DNA from: an uncultured bacterium
GTDB lineage: Bacteria; Actinomycetota; Coriobacteriia; Coriobacteriales; Coriobacteriaceae
DNA length: 19,682 bases
Assembly (NCBI GenBank): GCA_905214615.1
Contig: CAJMMX010000048.1
Location: forward strand, 1-19,682
Reading direction: 5' to 3'
The notes beneath the pieces were generated by a model. That model did no database searches, had not been told where the DNA came from, and worked only from the letters and a program-made list of their open reading frames with translations. The position numbers were made by a program, and so were the translations under genes. Shown in pieces: positions 15,778 through 19,682 of this stretch (within the stretch, counting starts at the first letter, position 1; each line of letters begins with the position of its first letter).

Positions 15778-16353
15778 CTACAGCGGCGCGGCCGCCGGAG
15801 TCAGCTGCTTGATGTAGGCCCACATGCGCTGCTTAGCGGCCTTGTCGGTGAGCGCCGCCTCAAAACCGTCGAGCGCCAGCACGCGGCGCCCCTGCACATG
15901 GGCGACCAGGCCGGGCTTGAGCATGGCGGTGTCGAAGTCATCGATCGCCACGAGCATATCGGCGTAGGTCTCGCGCATGGCGTCAGCCGCGTTGTTGTCG
16001 AGCAGTAGCACCGCCTCGGGGTCCAAAGCCTCAAGCGCCTCACGGAACAGCTCGCACGGCAGCGTCTCGCCCACCGCGACCGCTCCGTCACCCGCGCCGG
16101 CGACGCTTGCCAGCACGCAAAAGTCCTCGGGGGCATATCCGATGGCGCCGAGCGCCTTGCGCAACGCGGCGCCATCCGCGCCGGCAGCCAGCTCGCCGCC
16201 CGAGCACTCGGCTTCATCCAAATCGCCTTTGACCAGCACAATCGGCGAGCACGCGTTGCCCGCGATACGCACACCGCGACCTGCAAGCGACGCGAGCTCC
16301 TGCTCGGTCGCCTGAGCGATGGCTTCTTTTTTCTGGCTTTGTGACGTGGGCAT
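15778..16353 (-). CDS. Hypothetical protein resembling a uracil-DNA-glycosylase fold without catalytic motifs
   Basis: 191 aa. By eye, its order of elements follows family-4/5 uracil-DNA glycosylases: SPIVLVKGDLDEAE where the enzymes have VLVGEAPGxxED; LRKALGAIGYAPEDFCVLASV; LPCELFREALEALDPEAVLLLDNNAADAM (enzymes: C..fL..qi..l.P..iv.lG..A..al); and VQGRRVLALDGFEAALTDKAAKQRMWAYIKQL (enzymes: ...HPa.ll..p..K...w..l). The catalytic GEAPG and HP residues and the Fe-S cysteines are absent, so glycosylase activity is unlikely. The similarity is remote and unverified. ATG at 16353 is chosen: GGAG lies 5 nt upstream, while the alternative GTG at 16383 overlaps a TATAAT box. It is divergent from trxA. 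Confidence 0.72.
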   Translation of the reverse strand: MPTSQSQKKEAIAQATEQELASLAGRGVRIAGNACSPIVLVKGDLDEAECSGGELAAGADGAALRKALGAIGYAPEDFCVLASVAGAGDGAVAVGETLPCELFREALEALDPEAVLLLDNNAADAMRETYADMLVAIDDFDTAMLKPGLVAHVQGRRVLALDGFEAALTDKAAKQRMWAYIKQLTPAAAPL

Positions 16354-16381
16354 GCGCTCTCCAATCGTTTGCGTGCCCACC

Positions 16382-16387
16382 ATTATA
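16382..16387 (-). promoter_or_regulatory. -10 box of the UDG-like gene
   Basis: A perfect TATAAT on the minus strand lies about 29 nt upstream of the ATG at 16353. No clear -35 is present at 17 nt. Confidence 0.45.
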
Positions 16388-16454
16388 TAAAAGAGCCGCC
16401 CGCGAGTGGTTGCTTTGCGGGCCGCTGGGTATAAGCACGGTCGTACTGAGTTTT

Positions 16455-16471
16455 ACGCGGCCGAGCCGCGT
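16455..16471 (+). promoter_or_regulatory. Leader hairpin of thioredoxin mRNA
   Basis: A perfect 7-bp stem (ACGCGGC / GCCGCGT, loop CGA) ends 8 nt before the GGAGG ribosome site of trxA. A possible -10 (TATAAG, about 16430) lies upstream without a good -35. Confidence 0.45.
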
Positions 16472-16489
16472 CGTATTATGGAGGTCACC

Positions 16490-16810
16490 ATGGCTGACAT
16501 TAAGCAGATTACCCCCGAGAACTTCGATTCCATCGTTAACGACAGCCTGCCCGTACTGGTTGATTTTTGGGCCCCGTGGTGCGGCCCCTGCCGCTCGCTC
16601 TCGCCCATCGTAGACGAGGTTGCCGACGAGCTGGCCGGCAAGTTGGCTGTGGCCAAGTGCAACGTCGACGACAACCAGGACCTGGCCATGAAGTTTGGCG
16701 TCATGAGCATCCCCACGCTGATTGTGTTTAAGAACGGCGAGGAGATTGACCGCTCGGTTGGCGCTCTGCCCAAGGCGAGGCTGCAGGCGCTGCTGGAGAA
16801 ACATCTGTAA
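16490..16810 (+). CDS. trxA: Thioredoxin
   Basis: 106 aa, standard thioredoxin length; a cytosolic dithiol reductant for ribonucleotide reductase and oxidised proteins. The active site WCGPC (Cys31 and Cys34) lies in LVDFWAPWCGPCRSLSP. The cis-Pro loop MSIPTLIVFKNGEE is present. ATG at 16490 is chosen because GGAGG lies 5 nt upstream and MADIKQITPENF is a normal thioredoxin start; in-frame upstream codons would run through the leader hairpin. It is monocistronic. No thioredoxin reductase gene is adjacent. Confidence 0.96.
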   Translation: MADIKQITPENFDSIVNDSLPVLVDFWAPWCGPCRSLSPIVDEVADELAGKLAVAKCNVDDNQDLAMKFGVMSIPTLIVFKNGEEIDRSVGALPKARLQALLEKHL

Positions 16811-16931
16811 TACGCTTGTTACATGTTGCCGTCTGTCTGCCGTCCATGAGCGCTTTTACGCCGCTCGCCGGACTTCTGAATGCACCGAGTGCAACCACGG
16901 ATAGTATGGTAGTCACAAACAGCCCCCAGTG

Positions 16932-16967
16932 AACGGGTGCGGGTCGCACAGACTCGCACCCGTTTTC
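16932..16967 (+). terminator. Rho-independent terminator downstream of trxA
   Basis: Perfect 10-bp arms AACGGGTGCG (16932-16941) and CGCACCCGTT (16955-16964) with a 13-nt loop are followed by TTCTT. It lies about 120 nt after the trxA stop. The stretch 16811-16931 shows no ORF with a ribosome site; a TAGTAT box near 16901 could start a short RNA ending here, but its -35 is poor. Confidence 0.75.
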
Positions 16968-17041
16968 TTATGCAGCTGCGCGCAAAGCGGGCGTAGTAAA
17001 ATCTGAACCACTGAACTGCCCCATACAAAAGGAGATTTCCC

Positions 17042-17290
17042 ATGCATGATGTTGGAATGAACATGAGCCAGCTTGCCATGAGCGTCAAACAGGTCGACGA
17101 CACCATCGAGCTCGCTCACGAATGGAGCCATCAGTTGCTGCATGCGACCGAGAATTTTGACATGGAGCGCATCGGCGCCAAGCTCGAGGCCGCCATGGCC
17201 GCGTTGCACGAGGCGCATGACGCGCTCGAGGGCTACGAGGAAGCCATCGAGGCCGACCACAACTCCGTCGGCTCCGTGAAGCTGGTGTAA
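17042..17290 (+). CDS. Small His-rich helical protein upstream of nikR
   Basis: 82 aa, not recognised. It is predicted to be all-helical and acidic, with no membrane segment or signal peptide. Seven His occur (2, 26, 30, 34, 56, 59, 73); His26, 30 and 34 in HEWSHQLLH are spaced i, i+4, i+8 and would line one helix face, with a second pair in LHEAH. Such an arrangement could bind a metal ion. The gene ends 1 nt before the nikR GTG, so the two are almost certainly one transcript, suggesting a role in nickel handling or NikR function. The ribosome site AAAAGGAGA is strong, and a TAAAAT box lies about 45 nt upstream of the start. Existence as a gene is well supported; function is inferred from context only. 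Confidence 0.82.
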   Translation: MHDVGMNMSQLAMSVKQVDDTIELAHEWSHQLLHATENFDMERIGAKLEAAMAALHEAHDALEGYEEAIEADHNSVGSVKLV

Positions 17291-17291
17291 G

Positions 17292-17804
17292 GTGGCCGAA
17301 CACGAGCACGGCTGCGGGTACGAGCACGAGCATCCGCACGGGGCGGACGGTGACGCGGGCTGCCACTGTAGTGGCTCCGGCTCCGAGCTGGTCCGTTTTT
17401 CGGTTACCGCACCGGATGACCTGCTGCGCCGTTTTGACGAACAGATCGCGCGCCGCGGCGACGTGGCCAACCGCTCCGAGGCCGTGCGCGACCTGATTCG
17501 CGCCTCGATCGCCAAGGAGCAGATGCGCACGCCCGACGAGCATGTTATCGGGTCGCTCACCATGATCTACGACCACCATACCGGCGACCTGACGCGCCGT
17601 CTGGACGAAGTGCAGCACGACTACACCGACGAGATCGTATCGACCATGCACGTGCATCTGGATCACCACAACTGTCTGGAGATCCTGGCACTCAAGGGTC
17701 GCGGCGAGCGCATCTACGAACTAGCCGATCGCCTGCTGGGCCTGCGCGGCGTTAAGCACGGCGAGCTCACGTGTGCCGCCACCAGGCAGAGCCTGGGGCT
17801 GTAG
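17292..17804 (+). CDS. nikR: Nickel-responsive regulator NikR with His/Cys-rich N-terminal tail
   Basis: 170 aa. NikR binds Ni(II) and represses nickel uptake genes. A ribbon-helix-helix domain (about residues 34-76: LVRFSVTAPDDLLRRFDEQI, NRSEAVRDLIRASI) precedes the ACT-like nickel domain. The high-affinity nickel ligands match E. coli His76, His87, His89 and Cys95: here His109 (VQHDY), His120, His122 and Cys128 (MHVHLDHHNCLEI). The start is GTG at 17292; no Met occurs before residue 91-92 except outside the RHH, and the start lies 1 nt after the previous stop. Residues 1-31 form an unusual extension with six His and three Cys. The protein is about 30 aa longer than typical NikR. hypF, for NiFe hydrogenase maturation, follows. 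Confidence 0.94.
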   Translation: MAEHEHGCGYEHEHPHGADGDAGCHCSGSGSELVRFSVTAPDDLLRRFDEQIARRGDVANRSEAVRDLIRASIAKEQMRTPDEHVIGSLTMIYDHHTGDLTRRLDEVQHDYTDEIVSTMHVHLDHHNCLEILALKGRGERIYELADRLLGLRGVKHGELTCAATRQSLGL

Positions 17805-17817
17805 CGGGATTTCCCGC
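17804..17817 (+). other. Small hairpin at the nikR stop codon
   Basis: A short perfect inverted repeat (GCGGGA / TCCCGC, 2-nt centre) starts at the last base of the nikR stop. There is no T-run beyond TTT, so it is at best a weak transcript-end or stabilising element. Confidence 0.3.
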
Positions 17818-17822
17818 AGCGC

Positions 17823-17901
17823 ACCTGCCAAAAAGGGACAGGTTTGTTTTGGCAGGTTTAGCGTTTTACCTACCAAAATAAACCTGTCTATTTTGGTCGG
17901 T
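17823..17901 (+). promoter_or_regulatory. Alternating stem set upstream of hypF (possible attenuator or tandem operator)
   Basis: There are four segments. A (17823-17833, ACCTGCCAAAA) is exactly complementary to B (17847-17857). The longer B (17837-17857) pairs with C (17868-17888) over 21 nt with 19 matches. C (17868-17880) pairs with D (17889-17901) at 12 of 13. A:B plus C:D and B:C are mutually exclusive, as in attenuators or riboswitch-like leaders. D ends 6 nt before the GAGGAG of hypF. Alternatively these are repeated protein half-sites or a palindromic repeat element. Confidence 0.5.
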
Positions 17902-17919
17902 TTTGATGAGGAGTGTCGC

Positions 17920-19682
17920 ATGCGGCATGTGCATATTCATGTGACGGGCATTGTGCAGGGCGTTGGCATGCGGCCATTTGTGTATCGCGAGGCTATGGCG
18001 CATGACATTTACGGCTGGGTGCTCAATGCGGGCGACGGCGTGCATATCGAAGCGCATGCTCCGGCCGATGCGCTCGATGCTTTTGTTGCCGCGCTTTCTG
18101 AGCATGCGCCTGCGGCGGCTCGCGTTGAGCGAGTCGATGTTGCGGATTTGGAGCCTGGCGGCTGGAGCGCTGCCGATGAGCAGGACTTTCGTATTGTGGC
18201 GTCGCAGGATCAAACCGCGCACACCACACTTGTCTCGCCCGATATCGCCACCTGTGACGATTGCCTGCGCGAGCTGTTCGACCCCGCCGATCGGCGCTAT
18301 CACTACCCTTTTATCAACTGCACCAACTGCGGGCCGCGCTTTACCATCATCCGCTCGCTGCCTTATGACCGAGCGGCCACGTCGATGGATCGTTTTCCCA
18401 TGTGCCCCGAGTGTGCCGCAGAGTATGCCAATCCACTCGACCGTCGCTTTCACGCGCAACCCGATGCCTGCTTTGATTGCGGGCCGCATATTACGTGGCG
18501 CGAGGCTGTGAACGGCGATGCGTACGGGAATTCGTCCGCGACACCGGCCGTCGGTACCACACGCGAGGCCAGCGACGCTATCATCGAGCGCTGCGTTGAG
18601 CTGCTGGCCGACGGTGGCATCGTCGCCATCAAGGGCCTGGGCGGATTCCATCTATCCTGTGACGCTGCCAACGAGCAGGCGGTGGCCGAGCTGCGCCGTC
18701 GCAAACGCCGCAGCAACAAACCACTTGCCGTTATGGTGCGCAGCCTTGCTGATACCGAGCGCCTGTGTCATATCGACGATGCTGAACGCGATCTGCTCGC
18801 CGGCAGTATCCGCCCCATCGTGCTGCTGCGCCGGCGCACTGTTGGCGAGGGCAACGGCGGTTCCCCCGACTTCCTCGCCCTCGCGCCATCTGTCGTGCAT
18901 GACTTGCCCGAGCTCGGCATCATGCTCCCCTATACGCCGCTTCAACATCTGTTGCTTGCCGCGGCAGAAGCCTGCGGTATGCACGCGCTCGTCATGACCA
19001 GCGGAAACCTGAGCGAAGAACCCATAGAAACCGACGACGATCTTGCCTGGGAACACCTCGTTGCCGCCGGCATTGCCGACGCGTTGCTCGGTAACGACCG
19101 CGCGATCCTCTCGCGCTACGACGACTCCGTGGTACGCGTGGTCGACGGCATCGTTATGCCCGTTCGCCGCGCTCGCGGATATGCACCCCAGCCGCTGCCG
19201 TTGCCGGCGCTCGACGGCGCTCCGTCCTGCGTGCTCGCTTGCGGGCCACAACAAAAGGCCACGATTGCGCTCACGCGTGAAGGGACGAACGGCGAGGCAA
19301 CCTGTTTTGTCTCGCAGCATATCGGCGATGTTGAAAACGGCGGGACCTTCGATGCCTGGAACGCCGCGCGCACGCGCTTGGAAAACCTCTTTGACTTGGC
19401 GCCCGCCGCCTTAGCATGCGACATGCATCCCAGCTATCTGTCGAGCCAGTGGGCGCGCGAACAGGCGCAGAAACAGGGTATGCCGCTTGTTGAAGTTCAA
19501 CATCATCATGCGCACATCGCGAGCGTGATGGCCGAGGCCATCGCCGCGGGCCAGCTTACAACCGACGCGCGTGTCCTTGGCATCGCCTTTGACGGCACCG
19601 GCGCCGGCACCGATGGGACCATTTGGGGCGGCGAGTTTCTTGTCGCCAGCCTTGGCAGCTTTGAGCGCGCCGCGCATTTGCG
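17920..19682 (+). CDS. hypF: Carbamoyltransferase HypF (3' end beyond window)
   Basis: 587 codons are visible with no stop; family length is about 750-780 aa, so the C-terminus is missing. HypF transfers a carbamoyl group from carbamoyl phosphate via carbamoyl-AMP to HypE, for the CN ligands of [NiFe] hydrogenase. Domains: acylphosphatase (about 1-95) with VTGIVQGVGMRPFVY; a zinc-binding pair from about 112 with CDDC, CTNC, CPEC and CFDC; a YrdC/Sua5-like domain (about 205-400) with GGIVAIKGLGGFHLSCDA and KRRSNKPLAVMV; then the Kae1-like part with VQHHHAHIASVMAE and FDGTGAGTDGTIWGGEF. ATG at 17920 follows GAGGAG. It lies downstream of nikR and the small His-rich gene, separated by 115 nt of structured sequence. 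Confidence 0.96.
   Translation, partial: MRHVHIHVTGIVQGVGMRPFVYREAMAHDIYGWVLNAGDGVHIEAHAPADALDAFVAALSEHAPAAARVERVDVADLEPGGWSAADEQDFRIVASQDQTAHTTLVSPDIATCDDCLRELFDPADRRYHYPFINCTNCGPRFTIIRSLPYDRAATSMDRFPMCPECAAEYANPLDRRFHAQPDACFDCGPHITWREAVNGDAYGNSSATPAVGTTREASDAIIERCVELLADGGIVAIKGLGGFHLSCDAANEQAVAELRRRKRRSNKPLAVMVRSLADTERLCHIDDAERDLLAGSIRPIVLLRRRTVGEGNGGSPDFLALAPSVVHDLPELGIMLPYTPLQHLLLAAAEACGMHALVMTSGNLSEEPIETDDDLAWEHLVAAGIADALLGNDRAILSRYDDSVVRVVDGIVMPVRRARGYAPQPLPLPALDGAPSCVLACGPQQKATIALTREGTNGEATCFVSQHIGDVENGGTFDAWNAARTRLENLFDLAPAALACDMHPSYLSSQWAREQAQKQGMPLVEVQHHHAHIASVMAEAIAAGQLTTDARVLGIAFDGTGAGTDGTIWGGEFLVASLGSFERAAHL

Noticed and set aside
16811..16931. Small RNA gene between trxA and the terminator
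   Set aside because: The TAGTAT box lacks a matching -35 and the product would be about 50-60 nt; too weak to list as a gene.
16980..17041. NikR operator (GTATGA-N16-TCATAC) near the nickel cluster
   Set aside because: No such motif found here or upstream of hypF.

Overview
The window (19,682 bp, high GC) reads as chromosome of an actinobacterium of the Coriobacteriia, most likely Collinsella or a close relative. This is inferred from the gene content: dnaK-grpE-dnaJ-hspR with a MerR-type HspR, a nadA-nadB-nadC-niaR operon ending in a 3H-domain repressor, a ferredoxin and HypF typical of an anaerobe, and IS3-type elements. No rRNA, tRNA or CRISPR array was seen.

Left part (1-7,480, genes on the minus strand). 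An aconitase-family hydratase (70-2370) lies downstream of the heat-shock operon dnaK (5046-6938), grpE (4201-5043), a zinc-finger-less dnaJ (3128-4093) and hspR (2639-3055). A nested palindromic element (2508-2629) separates hspR from the hydratase. A strong hairpin lies between grpE and dnaJ. A 543-bp divergent intergenic region separates dnaK from a small 2[4Fe-4S] ferredoxin gene on the plus strand (7482-7667), which ends in a hairpin terminator shared with the convergent nad operon.

Middle part (7,756-11,710, minus strand). nadA, nadB, nadC and niaR form a de novo NAD synthesis operon: aspartate to iminoaspartate to quinolinate to nicotinate mononucleotide. It is preceded by a perfect 19-bp inverted repeat that overlaps a plausible promoter, a good candidate for the NiaR operator that would make the operon self-regulating.

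Accessory island (about 11,730-15,780). It holds three further inverted repeats (one about 209 bp, with mirror-image 52-codon ORFs on both strands), a decayed IS3 orfA, an intact-looking 1.3-kb IS3-family element with a single-frame transposase, a membrane protein gene whose stop codon is supplied by the IS end, and the C-terminal remnant of a GHKL sensor kinase. The flanks of the IS do not match, so this looks like a rearrangement-prone spot.

Right part (15,778-19,682). A small protein resembling a uracil-DNA-glycosylase fold without its catalytic motifs is divergent from thioredoxin (16490-16810). A nickel-related cluster on the plus strand follows: an 82-aa His-rich helical protein, NikR with an unusual His/Cys-rich N-terminal tail, and hypF, which runs off the window. 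A set of four mutually pairing segments lies just before hypF.
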